64,000 nt of DNA from Scylla paramamosain (Eukaryota > Arthropoda > Malacostraca > Decapoda > Portunidae): the NCBI RefSeq assembly GCF_035594125.1, contig NC_087158.1:7614501-7678500 (forward strand), in the 5' to 3' direction. Shown piece after piece: positions 1 through 13,485 of the stretch (the stretch's first letter is position 1; every line of letters starts with the position of its first letter). The notes under the pieces were generated by a model. The model saw only the letters and a list, made by a program, of their open reading frames with translations. It searched no databases and was not told the origin of the DNA. The position numbers and the translations under genes were made by a program.

Positions 1-3000
1 GCGAAAAGAAATGCAAAGCACTCTATATTGGGAAATAAAAAGACATTACGAGAAACGTGTATAATGAGTATTTTATAGGTTCACAAGAACCACGAAGCAA
101 AAAAAGCAAAAACTAGTGTACGAGTATATGGAGAATTTTCTTAGGTACCAAAATGATGAAACTTCTGAATAACACTCTTAATTAAGAAACAGAATAACAT
201 TACTAATTGCGTGTAAATGAAGTGTTTTTTCACATTCTTAGTTACTAGAACCCCAAATTGCATGCGAAACTATCTTTATGTGGGAAAACAAATGACATTA
301 CCAGAAAAGTGTCTTTTGAGGGTTTTTGAGAGAGTTAGCCAATAAAGCACTAAAAAGGAGGGCAATCACATTACATGGGAATAAAACCAACTTTTACCAA
401 GAACTTGCCTTTAAGTGTTATTTAACTCCTTATATACCAAAACGCTAAAACACATGCAAAACACCCTTTATGGAGAAACAGATTAACATTACCAAAAACA
501 TGTATTTTGAGTGTTTTTGATCATGTTACCTCTAAAAACGTTTAAATACATGCAAAGAACCCTATGTCTGGGAAAGAAAAGGACATTACGAGAAACGTGT
601 ATTATGCGTGTTTTTAAGTTCCATAAGTACCAAAAAGCTAAAACCTCTTTATAGAGAAAAAATAAAGAAATTATTAAAAAATAGGATTTTTTTTTTTTGT
701 TATTCTTCTTCATAGGTACTGAGATGCCAAAATTCTGGCAAAATTCAGGGAAAATATGTGTAAAAAAAATTATCAAAAAAGTTAATTTCAGCTTTTTTTT
801 CGGACTGTTATGTACCAAACCATGAAGTGCCTGCAAAGCCAACTATATGGGGAAATTAAACGACTTTACGAGAAACCTGTGTTTCTAGTGTTTTGAGCAT
901 GTTAGTCACCAAAACAATAAATAATATTGAAGTCATTCTATGTGGGAATCCAAAACAAAATTACTTTAAACGTGTCTTTTTCGTGTTTTACGTACAAAAA
1001 CGCTAAAACGGATGCAAACCAACCAATATGAAGAAATAGAATAAGATTACCAAAAAGGTATAATTTGAGTGTTTTTTTAGCTTTTTACTTACAAAAAACA
1101 CAAAAATGGATGCAAAGCTCTCTCTATTGGTTAACAAAAGGACATTACGAGAAACGTGTATAATGAGTGTTTTATAGATTCTCAAGAATCACAAGGCAAA
1201 AAACGCAAAAACTCATATATATGGAGAAGTTTCTTAGATACCAAAATGCTGAAACTCATGAATAACACTCTAAATTGACAAACAGAACAAACATACTAAA
1301 TGCGTGTATTTTGAGTGTTTTTCACATTCTTAGTCACTAAAACCCCAAATTTTATGTGTAAGTAGCTTTATGAGGGAAAAAAATGACATTACCAGAAAAG
1401 TGTCTTTTAAGTGTTTTTTTTTTTTTTTTTTAAGCATGATAGGCAATATAGCACTAAAAAGCAGGGCAATCACATTACATGGGAATAAAACTAACTTTTA
1501 CTAAGAACTTGCCTTTAAGTGTTTTTGAGCTCCTTATATACCAAAACGCTAAAACGAATGCAAAACACCCTTTATGGAGAAACAGAATAACATTACCAAA
1601 AACATGTATTTTCAGTGTTTTTGATAATGTTACTTATAAAAACGCTTAAATACATGCAAAGAACCTTATGTTTTTGAAATTAAAGGACACTTCGAGAAAC
1701 ATGTATTACGAGTGTTTTTAAGTTCTTTAAGTACCATTTAGCTAAAACCCATAAATAACACTGTTTATAGAAAAAAAATAAATAAAAAGATAGGAATTTA
1801 TTTATTTTTTTGTTATTCATCTTCATAGGTACCAAGATGAAAAATTCTGGCAAAATCCAGGGAAATTATGTGAAAAAAAGAACATTATGAAAAAAAGTTA
1901 ATTATAGCTTTTTTTCCGGACTGTTATGTACCAAACCCTAAAATGCATGCAAAGCCACCTATATGGAGAAATTAAACGTCCTTACCAAAAACCTGTCTTT
2001 TGACCTTTTTTTTTTTTCCAGCATGTTAGGCACCAAAACGATAAATAATATGGAAGTCACTCAATGTGGGAATCCATCACAAAATTACTGAAAAGTGTCT
2101 TTTCAGTGTTTTTCGTAGAAAAACGCTAAATCGAATGCAAACCAACGAATATGGAGAAATAGAATAACATTACCAAAAAGGTATATTTTGAGTGTTTTGA
2201 GCTTACCTTAAAAAAACGCGAAAATGGATGGAAAGCACTCTATATTGGAATACAAAAGGACATTACGAGAAACGTGTATAATGAGTGTTTTATAGTTTCA
2301 CAACAGCGGCAAGGCAAAAATCGCAAAAACTCGGTGTATATGGAGAAGTTTCTTAGATACCAAAATGCTGAAACTCATATATAACACTCTTAATTAAGAA
2401 TACAGAACAACCATACCAAATGCATGTATTTTGAGTGCTTTTCACATTCTTAGTTACCAAAACCAAAAATTGCATGCGATACTAGCTTTATTAGGGAAAA
2501 AAAATGACATTACCAGAAAAGTGTCTTTTGAGTGTTTTTGAACGTGATAGGCACTAAAGCACTAAAAAAGAGGGCAATCACATTATATGGGAATAAAACC
2601 AACTTTTACCAAGAACCTGCCTTTACGTGTTTTTGAGCTTACATACCAAAACGCTAAAACGCATGCGAAACACCCTTTATGGAAAAACAGAATAACATCA
2701 CCAGAAACATGTATATTGAGTGTTTTTGATCACGTTAACCAAAAAACGCCTAAATACATGCAAACAACCCTATGTTTGGAAAATGAAAGGACATTACGAA
2801 AATCGTGTATTATGAGTGTTTTTAAGTTCCTTAAGTACCAAAAAGCTAAAACCCACAAATAACTCTTTATAGAGAGAAGCTGAAACTCAAGAATAACACT
2901 TTTAATTTTGGAACAGAAATACCTTACCAAATGTGTGTATTAGAAAAGTTTCTTACATACCAAAATGCTGAAACTCATGAATAACACTATTAATTAGGAA

Positions 3001-6000
3001 ATAGAACAACCTTACTAAATGCCTGTGTTTTGAATTTTTTTTTCACATTCTTAGTTACCAAAACCCCAAATTCCATGGAAAACTAGCTTTATGTGGGAAA
3101 AAAAATGATATTACCAAAAAAGTGTCATTTGAGTGTTTTTGAGCGTGTTAGGCAATAAAAAACTAAAAAACAGGACAATCACATTACATGGGAATAAAAA
3201 ATACTTTTACCAAGAACTTGCCTTTAAGTGTTTTTGAATTCATTACATACCAAAAAGCTAAAACGCATGCAAAACACCTTTTATGGAGAAACAATAAAAT
3301 TACCAAAAACATATATTTTAAGAGTTTTTTTTATCATGTTATCTAAAAAAAACGCTTAAATATATGCAAAGAACCTTATGTTTACGAAACGAAAGGACAT
3401 TACGAGAAATGTTTATTATATGTGTTTTTAAGTTCCTTAAGTAACAAAAAGCTAAAACCCACAAATAACACTCTTTATTTAGAAAAAAAGTAAAAAAATA
3501 TAAAAAAACAGGATTTTTTTTTATTAATCTTCATAGGTACCGAGATGCCAAAATTCTGGGAAAATTCATAACTATTATATGATAAAACAAAAATGATCAA
3601 AAAAGTAAATTTTAGCTTTTTTTTCGGACTGTTATGTACCAAACCCTAAAGTACATCCAAAGACTCCTATATGAGGAAATTAAACGACCTTACCAGAAAT
3701 CTGTTTTTTGAGAGTTTTTCAGCATGTTAGGCACCAAAACGATTAATAATAAAAAACTCACTCTATAAGAGAATCCAAAACAAAATTGCTGAAAACGTTT
3801 TTTTTCTTTGTTTTACGTAGAAAATCGCTAAAACGGATGCAAACCTACCAATATCAAGAAATAGAAAAACATTACCAAAAAGGTATATTTTGAGTGTTTT
3901 TGAGCTTGTTACCTACAAAAAACGCGAAAATTGATGCAAAGCACTCTATATTAGAAAACAAAATGACTTTGCAAGAAAAGTGTATAATTATTTTTTTATA
4001 GTTCAAAAGAACCAAAAGGCAAAAAACACAAAAACTCGTGAATATGGAGAAGGTTCCTAGATACCAAAATGCGGAAACTCATGAATAACACTCTTAATTG
4101 AGAAACAGAACAACCTTACTAAATGCGTGTATTTTGAGTGCTTTTAACATTCTTAGTTATCAAAACCCATCTTTGGATGCAAAACCACCTTTATGTGAGT
4201 AAAAAATGCCATTACCAGAAAAGTAACTTTTAATTGTTTTTGAGCGTGATATGCAATAAAGCACTAAAAAGCAGGCCAATCATATTACATTGGAATAACA
4301 CCAATTTATACCAAAAACTTGCGTTTAAGTGTTTTTGAGCTCCTTATATACCAAACCGCTAAAACGCATACAAAACAAACTTTATGGAGAAACAGAATAA
4401 CATTACCAAAAACATGTATTTTGAGTGTTTTTGATCATGTTATCTATAAAAACGCTTAAATACATGCAAAGAACATTATGTTTGGGAAAGAAAAGGACAT
4501 TACGAGAAATGTGTATTATAAGTGTTTTTTAAAGTTCCTTAAGTACTAAAAAGCTAAAACCCACAAATAACACTCTTTATTTAGAAAATAACAAATAAAA
4601 AAATAAAAAATATAGGAATTTTTTTTTTCTTTTTTTTTTGTTATTTATATTCATAGGCACCGAGTTGCCAAAATTCCTGGAAAATTCAGGGCAATCATAT
4701 GATAAAATAATATTATCAAAAAAGTTAATTTCAGCTTTGTTTTTTTTCGGACTGTTATGTACCAAAACTTAAAGTGCATGCAAAGACTCCTATATGAGGA
4801 AATTAAACGACCTTACCAGAAATATGTGTTTTGAGTGTTTTTTTTTAGCATGTTAGGCACCAAAACGATAAATAATAAGGAACTCACTCTATATGGGAAT
4901 CCAAAAAAAAGTTGCTGGAAACGTGTCTTCTCAGTGTTTTACGTAGAAAAACGATAAAACGGATGCAAAGCAACGAATATCAAGAAATAGAAAAACGTTA
5001 CTAAAAAGGTATATTTTGAGTGTTTGTGAGCTTGTTACCTACTAAAAACGCGAAAATTGATGCAAGCCACTCTATATTGGGAAACAAAAGGACATTGCAA
5101 GAAAAGTGTATAATGAGTGTTTTATAGTTCAAAAGAACCAAAAGGCAAAAAACGCAAAATCTCGTGTATATGGAGAGGTTTCCTAGATGCAAAAATGCTA
5201 AAACTCATGTATAACACTAGTGCCTAATTGAGAAATAGAACAGCCTTAAAAAATTCGTGTATTTTGAGTGCTTTTCACATTTTTAGTTAGCAAAACCCCA
5301 AATTGCATGCGAAAATAGATTTGTGGGGAAAAAAAAAAGACTTTACCAGAAAAGTGTCTTTTGAGTGTTTTGATCGTGATAGAAAATAAAGCACGAAAAA
5401 GGAGGGCAATCATATAACATTGGAGGAAAACGAAGTTTTACCAAGAACTTGCCTTTAAGTGTTTTTGAGCTCCTTATATACCAAAACACTAAAACGCATG
5501 CAAAACAGTCTTTATGGTGAAAAAATAACATTACCAAAAACATGTATTTTGAGTGTTTCTGATCATGTTACCAATAAAAACGCTTTAACCAAATGCAAAG
5601 AACACTATTTTTGGGAAACGAAAGGAGATTACGAGAAACGTGTATTATTTTTAAGTTCATTAATTACCAAAAAGCTAAAAGCCACAAATAAAACTCTTTA
5701 TTGAGAAAACAATAAATAAATAAAAAAAATACGATATTTTTTTTCTTTCTTATTCATCATCACAAGTACCGATATGCCAAAATTCGAGCAAAATTCAGGA
5801 AATTATGTGAAATAAGAACATTATCAAAAAAGTAAAATTTAGCTTTTTTTTCGGACTATTATGTACCAAACCCGTAAAGTGCATGCAAAGCCACTTATAA
5901 CGGTAAATTAAACGTCTTTGCCAGAAAACGGTCTTATGAGTGTTTTCCAGCATCTTGGGAACCAAAACGATAAATAACATGGAAGTCAATCTATATGGGA

Positions 6001-8572
6001 ATCCAAAACAAAATTACTAAAAACGTGTCTTTTCCGTGTTTTACGTAGAAAAACGCTAAAACGGATGCAAACCAACCAATATGAAGAAATAAAATAACAT
6101 TACCAAAAAGGTATATTTTTAGTGTTTTTAAATTTGTTACCTACAAAAAACGCGAAAATGGATGGAAAGCGCTCTATATTCGGAAGCAAAAGGACATTAC
6201 GAGAAACGTGTATAATGAGTGTTTTATAGTTTCACAAGAACTACAAGGCAAAAAACGTAAAAACTCGTGTATATAGAGAAGTTTCTTACATTCTAAAATG
6301 CTGAAACTCTGGAACAACACTCTTAATTGAGAAACAGAACAATCTTACTAAATGCGTGTATTTTGAGTGTTTTTCACATTCTTAGTTACCAAAACCCCAA
6401 ATTGCATGCGAAACCAGCTTTATGTGGGTAAAAAATGACATTACTATAAAAAATGTCTTTTGAGTGTTTTTGAGCGTGTTAGGCAATAAAGCACTAAAAA
6501 GCAGGGCAAACACATTACATTGGAATAAAACCAATTTTTAACAAGAACTTGCCTTTAAGTGTTTTGAGCTCCTTATATATCAAAACACTAAAACGCATGC
6601 AAAATACACTTTTTGGTGAAACAGAAGAACATTACCAAAAACATGTATTTTGAGGGTTTTTGATCATTTTACCAATAAAAACGCTTAAATACATGTAAAG
6701 AAACGTATTTTTGGGAAACAAGAGTACATTACGAGAAACGTGTATTGTGAGTGTTTTTAAGTTCCTTAAGTACCAAAAAAGCTAAAACCCACAAATAACA
6801 CTCTTTATAGAGAAAAAAAAAGAAAAAAAAATATGATTTTTTTTTTGTTATTCATCTTCATAGGTACGATGCCAAAATTCTGGCAATATTCTTTTAGAAT
6901 CAAAAACAAAATTATTGAAAACGTGTCTTTTCGGTGTTTTACGTAGAAAAACGCTAAAACAAATGTAAACCAACCAATATGATGAAATAGAATAACATTA
7001 CCAAAGAGGTATATTTTTAGTGTTTTTGAGCTTGTTACCTACAGAAAACGCGAATATGGATGCAAAGCACTCCTTATTGGGAAAGAAAAGGACATTACGA
7101 GAAACATGTATAATGAGTGTCTTATTATTTTCGGGCAAAAGAACTTGTGGTTCACAAGAAGCACAAGGCAAAAAACGCAAAAACTCGTGTATATAAAGAA
7201 GTTTCTTAGATACCAAAATGCTGAAACTCATGAATAAAAATCTTAATTGAGAAACAGAACAACATTACGAAATGCGTGTATTTTGAGTGTTTTTTTCATA
7301 TTCTTTTCCAAAACCCTAAATAGCATGCGAAACTAGCTTTATGTGGGAAAAAAATGACATTACCAGAAGTATCTTTTCAGTGTTTTTGAGCGTGTTAGGC
7401 AATAAAGCACTAAAAAGCAGAGCAATCACATTACATTGCAATAAAACCAACTTTTTCCAAGAACTTACCTTGAAGTGTTTTCAGCTCCTTATATACCAAA
7501 TCGCTGAAACGCAAGCAAAACACTCCTTTATGAAGAAGCAGAATAACATTACCAAAAATAAGTGTTTTGAGCGTTTTTTTTTATCATGTTACCTATAAAA
7601 ACGCTTAAATACATGCAAAGATCCCCATATTTTGGAAACGAAAGGACATTACGAGAAATGTGTGTTATGAATGTTTTTATGTTCCTTAATTACCAAAACG
7701 TTAACACCTACAAATAACACTCTTTATAGAGAAAAAATAAATAAATAAAAAAATAGCATTTTTATTTTTTTGTTATTGATGTTCATAGGTACCAAAATGC
7801 CAAAATTCTGCCAAAATTCAGGGAAATTATGTGGAAAAAACATTATCGAAAAAATTAGTTTTACCATTTTTTTCGGAGTTATGTTTCCAACCATAAAATG
7901 TATGCAAAGCCACCTATCTGATGAAATTTAACGACTTTACAAGAAATCTGTCTTTTGAGTGTTTTTCTGCATGTTAGGCACCAAAACGATAAATAATATG
8001 AAAGTCACTCTATATGCAAATCCAAAACAAAATGACTGAAAACGTATTTTTTAAAAGATTTACGTAGAAAAACGCTAAAACGGATGTAAACCAACCAATA
8101 TGAAGAAATAGAATAACATTACCAAAAAAGTATATTTTGTGTGTTTTTGAGCTTGTTACATAAAAAAAAAAACGCGAAAATAGATGCAAAGCACTCTATA
8201 TAAGAAAAAAAAAAGGACATAACGAGAAACGTGTATAATGAGTGTTTTATACTTTCACCAGAGTCACAAGGCAAAAAACACAAAAACTCGACTGTATGGA
8301 GAAGTTTCTAAGATACCAAAATACTGAAACTCATGAATAACACTCTTAATGAAGAAACAGAACAACCTTACTAAATGCGTGTATTTTGAGTGTTTTTTTT
8401 ACATTCTTAGTTACCAAAACCCCAAATTCCATGCGAAACATTACCAGAAAAGTGTCTTTGAGTGTTTTTGAGCGTGTTAGGCAATAAAGTACTAAAAAGC
8501 AAGGCAATCACATTACATGCAACATTACAATAAAACCAACTATTACGAAGAACTTGCCTTTTAGTGTTTTTG
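1..8572 (+). repeat. Satellite array, HOR block 1 (about 97-bp monomers in about 1.1-kb units)
   Basis: Tandem satellite entering from the left edge. Monomers begin with a variant of TGTATTTTGAGTGTTTTTGA and end in ATTACCAAAAA, ATTACGAGAAA or ATTACTGAAAA; successive starts near 412, 509 and 606 give a spacing of about 97 bp. About eleven different monomers occur in a fixed order and the series restarts about every 1.1 kb: the monomer containing CTCATGAATAACACTC recurs near 1250, 2366, 4073, 5200, 6300, 7220 and 8325. Each HOR unit has one AT-rich spacer (A-tract, T-tract, then TTCATAGGTACCGAGATGCC). Units are collapsed near 2880-2990, where two copies of the marker lie about 85 bp apart. Short open frames here are translated repeat, not genes. 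Confidence 0.93.
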
Positions 8573-9053
8573 ACACGCATTTAGTAAGGTTGCTCTGTTT
8601 CTCAATTTAGAGTGTTATTCATGAGTTTCAGCATTTTGGTATATAGGAAACTTCTCCATATACACGAGTTTTTGCGTTTTTTGCCTTGTGGTTTTTTTTA
8701 ACTGTAAAACATTCATTATACCCTTTTCTCGCAATGTCCCTTTGTTTCCCAATATAGAGCGCTTTGTATCCATTTTCGCGTTTTTTTTTTGTAGGTAACA
8801 AGCTCAAGAAAACTCAAAATATACATTTTTGGTAATGTTTTTCTGCTTCTTGATATTGGTTGGCTTGTATCAGTTTTAGCGTTTTTCTACGTAAAACACT
8901 GAGAAGACACGTTTTCAGTAATTTTCTTTTGGATTCACACATAGAGTGAGTTCCTTATTATTCATCGTTTTGGTGCCTAACATGCTGAAAAACACTCAAA
9001 AGACAGATTTCTGGTAAGGTCTTTAATTTCCTCATATGAGAAGCTTTGCATGT
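8573..9053 (-). repeat. Inverted satellite segment
   Basis: About 480 bp, roughly five monomers, read in reverse orientation inside an otherwise + oriented array. The left junction is abrupt after TTTTTGA near 8572, followed by the reverse complement of the CTAAATGCGTG monomer. The right junction is near 9053, where + orientation resumes with TTTTCAGTGTTTTTGAGCGTG. The internal monomer order is the normal HOR order, reversed, so a block was inverted rather than scrambled. Confidence 0.88.
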
Positions 9054-12000
9054 CTTTTCAGTGTTTTTGAGCGTGTTACACAATAAAGCACTAAAAGCCA
9101 GGGCAATCACATTACATGGGAATAAAACCAAATTTTACCAAGAACTTGCCTTTAAGTGTTTTTGAGCTCCTTACATACCAAAACGCTAGAACGCATACAA
9201 AGTACATTTTATGGAGAAACAAAATAACATTACCAAATACATGTTTTTTTTTGTTTGTTTTTGATCATGTTATCTATAAAAACGCCTAAATACATGCAAA
9301 AAGAATTTTATGTTTGGGAAACAAAATCACATTACGAGAAACGTGTATTATGAGTGTTTTTTTTAAGTTCCTTCAGTACGAAAAAGCTAAAACCCACAAA
9401 TAACACGTTTTAGAAAAAAAAATAAATAAATAATAAATAAAAAAAAAAATGGGATTTTTTTTCATCTTCATAGGTACCGAATTGCCAAAATTCTTTAAAA
9501 ATTCAGGGAATTTATAAATAATAAGGAACTCACTCTATAAGGGAATTCAAAGCAAAATTACTGAAAACGTGTCTTCTCAGTGTTTTACGTAGAAAAACGC
9601 TAACACGGGTGCAAACAAACCAATATAAAGAAATAGAAAAACATTATCAAAAAGGTATATTTTGAGTGTTTTTCAATTTGTTACCTATAAAAAACACGAA
9701 AATTGATGCAAAACACTCTATAATGGGAAAGAAAAGGACATTGCATGAAAAGTGTATAATGAGTGTTTTATAAATCTAAAGAACCACAAGGCAAAAAATG
9801 CAAAAACTAGTGTATATGAAGAAGTTTCGTAGATACTAAAATGCTGAAACTCATGAACAACACTCTTAATTGAGAAAAAGAATAATCTTACTAAATGTGT
9901 GTATTTTGAGTGCTTTTAACATTCTTAGTTACCAAAACCCCAAATTGCATGCGAAACCAGCTCTATGTGGGAAAAAAAAGATATTACCAGAAAAATGTCT
10001 TTTGAGTGTTTTTGAGCGTGTTAGGCAAAGAAGCACTAAAAAGCAGGGCAATCACATTACATTGGAATAAAACCAATTTTTAATAAGAACTTGCCTTTAA
10101 GTGTTTTTTTAACTCCTTACATACCAAAACGCTAAAACGTATGTAAAACACCCTTTATGGAGAAACAGAATAACATTACCAAAAATATGTATTTTGAGTG
10201 TTTTTGATCATGTTACTTATAAAAATGCTTAAATACATGTAAAGAACCTTATGTTTGTATAAGAAAAAACATTAAGAAAATCGTGTATTATGAGTGTTTT
10301 TAAGTTCCTTAGGTACCAAAAAGCTAAAACACACAAATAACACTTTATAGAGAAAAAAACAAATTTTGTTATTCATCTTCATAGGTACCGAGATACCAAA
10401 ATTCTGGAAAAATTCAGACAAATAAAAAAAAAAAACATAAAAAAAATAATTTTAGCTTTTTCCGGCGTTATGTACCAAACCCTGTAGTGCATGCAAAGCC
10501 GCTATATGGAAAAATTACTCGACTTTACTAGAAACCTATCTTTTGAGTGTTTTTTCAGTAATTTTAACAATATTACTGAAAACGTGTCCTTTCAGTGATT
10601 TACGTAGAAAAACGCTAAAACAGATGCAAACCAACCAATATGAAGAAATAGAATAACATTCCCAAAAAGATATATTTTGATGTGTTTTTGAGCTTGTCAT
10701 CAACAAAAAATTCGAAAATGGATGAAACGCACCCTACATTAGGAAAGAAAAGGACATTATGAGAAACGTGTATAATGAGTATTTTATAGTTTTACAAGAA
10801 CCACAAGGCAAAAAACTCAAAAACTCGTGTACATAAAGAAGTTTCATACATACCAATATGCTGAATCTCATGAATAACACTTTGAATTGAGAAACAGAAC
10901 TATTTTACCAAATGTGTGTATTAGAGAAGTTTCTTTCATACCAAAATGTTGAAACTCATGAATAACACTTTTAATTAAGAAACAGAACTTTACTAAATGC
11001 CTGTATTTTGAGTGTTTTTCAAAGTCTTAGTTACCAAAACCCCAAATTCCATGCGAAAATAGCTTCATGTGGGAAAAAAATAATATTACCAGAAAATGTC
11101 TTTCGAGTGTTTTTGACCGTGTTAGGCAATAAACCACTAAAAAGCAGGGCAATCACATTACATGGGAATAAAACCAACTTGTACCAAGAACTTGCCTTTA
11201 GGTGTTTTTGAGCTCATTACATACGAAAACGCTAAAACGCATGCAAAAAACCTTTTATGGAGAAACAGAATAACATTACCAAAAATATGTATTTTGAGTG
11301 TTTTTGATCATGTTATCTATATAAAACGCTTAAATACATGCAAAGAACCTTATGTTTGGGAAACGAAAGGACCTTACGAGAAATATGTATTATGATTGTT
11401 TTTTAGTTCCTTAAGTACCAAAAAGCTAAAACCCACAAATAACACTCTTTATTTAGAAAAATAAATAAATAAATAAAAAAAAATAGGATTTTATTTTTTT
11501 TTTTTTTTGTTATTCATCTTCATAGGTACCGAGATGCCATAATTCTGGGAAAATTCCGGGCTATTATATGATAAAAGAAAATTATCAAAAAAGTTAATTT
11601 TAGCTTTTTTTTCGCACTGTTATATACCAAACCCTAAAATGCATGCAAACCCTTCTCCTATATGAGAAAATTAAACGACGTTAAAATAAATCTTTCTTTT
11701 GAGTGTTTTTCAGAATGTTAGGCACCAAAATGATAAATAAATAAGGAAATCACTCTATACGGGAATCCAAGCAAAACTACTGAAAACGTGTCTTCTCAGT
11801 GTTTTACGTAGAAAAACGCTAAAACGGATGCAAACCAACCAATATAAAAAAAATAGAAAATCATTACCAAAAAGGTATATTTTGAGTGTTTTTGAGATTG
11901 TTACCTAAAAAAAACGCGAAAATTGATGCAAAGCTCTCTATATTAGGAAATGAAAGGACATTCCAAGAAAAGTGTATAATGAATGTTTTATAATTCAAAA

Positions 12001-13425
12001 GAACCAAAAGGCAAAAAACGCAAAAAACTTGTGGATATGGAGAAGTTTCCTAGATATCAAAATGCTGAAACTCATGAATAACATTCCTAATTGAGAAACA
12101 GAACAACGTTACTAAATGCTTGTATTTTGAGAGCTTTTCACATTCTTAGTTACCAAAACCCCAAATTGCATGCGAAACCAGCTTTAGGTGAGAAAAAAAT
12201 GACATTACCAGAAAAAAAAAGTCTTTAGAGTGTTTTTGAGCCTGATAGGTGATAAAGCACTAAACAGCAGGGTAATCACATTATATTTCAATAAAACCAT
12301 TTTTATCAAGAACTTGCCTTTAAGTGTTTTTGAGCTCCTTATACACCAAACTGCTAAAACGCATGCAAAACAAACTTTATGGAGAAACAGAATAAAATTA
12401 CCAAAAACATGTATTTTGAGTATTTTTGATCATGTTATCTCTAAAAACGCTTAAATACATGCAAAGAACCTTATGTTTGGGAAACAAAAGGACATTACGA
12501 GAAACGTATATTATCAGTGTTTTTAAGTTTAAGTACCAAAAACCTAAAACCCACTCTTTATTTAGAAAAAAAATAAATAAATAAAAAAATAAAAAAATAG
12601 AATTTTTTTATTTTGCTATTCATCTTCATAGGTACCGAAATGTCAAAATTCTGGGAAAATTTAAGGCAATTATATGATAAGAGAATATTATCAAAAAAGT
12701 TTATTTTAGCTTTTTTTTCGGACTGTTATGTACGAAACCCTAAACTGCATGCAAAGCCTCCTTTATGAGGAAATTAAACGACCTTACCAGAAATCTGTCT
12801 TTTGAGTGTTTTTCAGCATGTTAAGCACCAAAATGATAAATAATAAGGAACTCACTTTATATGGGAATCCAAAACAAAATTACTGAAAACGTGTCTTCCC
12901 AGTGTTTTACGTAGAAAAACGCTAAAATGGATGCAAACCAACCAATATCAAGAAATAGAAAAAACATTACCAAAAAGGTATATTTTGAGTGTTTTTGAGC
13001 TTGTTACCTAGAAAAAAACGCTAAAATTGATACAAAGAACTCTATATTGGGAAACAAAGGGACATTGCTAGAAAAGTGTATAATGAGTGTATTATAGTTC
13101 AAAAGAACAACAAGGCAAAAATCGAAAAAAACTCGTGTATATGGAGAAGTTTCCTAGATAACAAAATGCTGAAACTCATGAATAACACTCTTAATTGAGA
13201 AACAGAACAACCTTACCAAATTCGTGTATTTTGAGTGTTTTTCATATTCTTAGTTACCAAAAACCTAAATTTCATGCGAAACCAGATTTATGTTGGAAAA
13301 CATGACATTTCCAGAAAAAAGTCTTTTGAGTATTTTTCAGCGTGATAGGCAATAAAGCACTAAAATGCAGGTCAATCACTTTCCATTGGAATAAAACCAA
13401 ATTTTACCAAGAACTTGCCTTTAAA

Positions 13426-13485
13426 TGTTTTGCATGCGTTTTAGCGGTTTGGTATATACCAAACCGCTAAAACGCATGCAAAACA
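13426..13485. repeat. Perfect 60-bp palindrome in a satellite monomer
   Basis: The right half is the normal monomer sequence (ACCAAACCGCTAAAACGCAT and onwards); the left half is its exact reverse complement. Arms are 30 bp with no spacer and the axis lies between 13455 and 13456. The corresponding monomers at 4340 and 57200 have the normal CTCCTTATATACC or CTTCTTATATACC in place of the left half, so this is a local inverted duplication in one copy. It could extrude as a cruciform. Confidence 0.9.
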
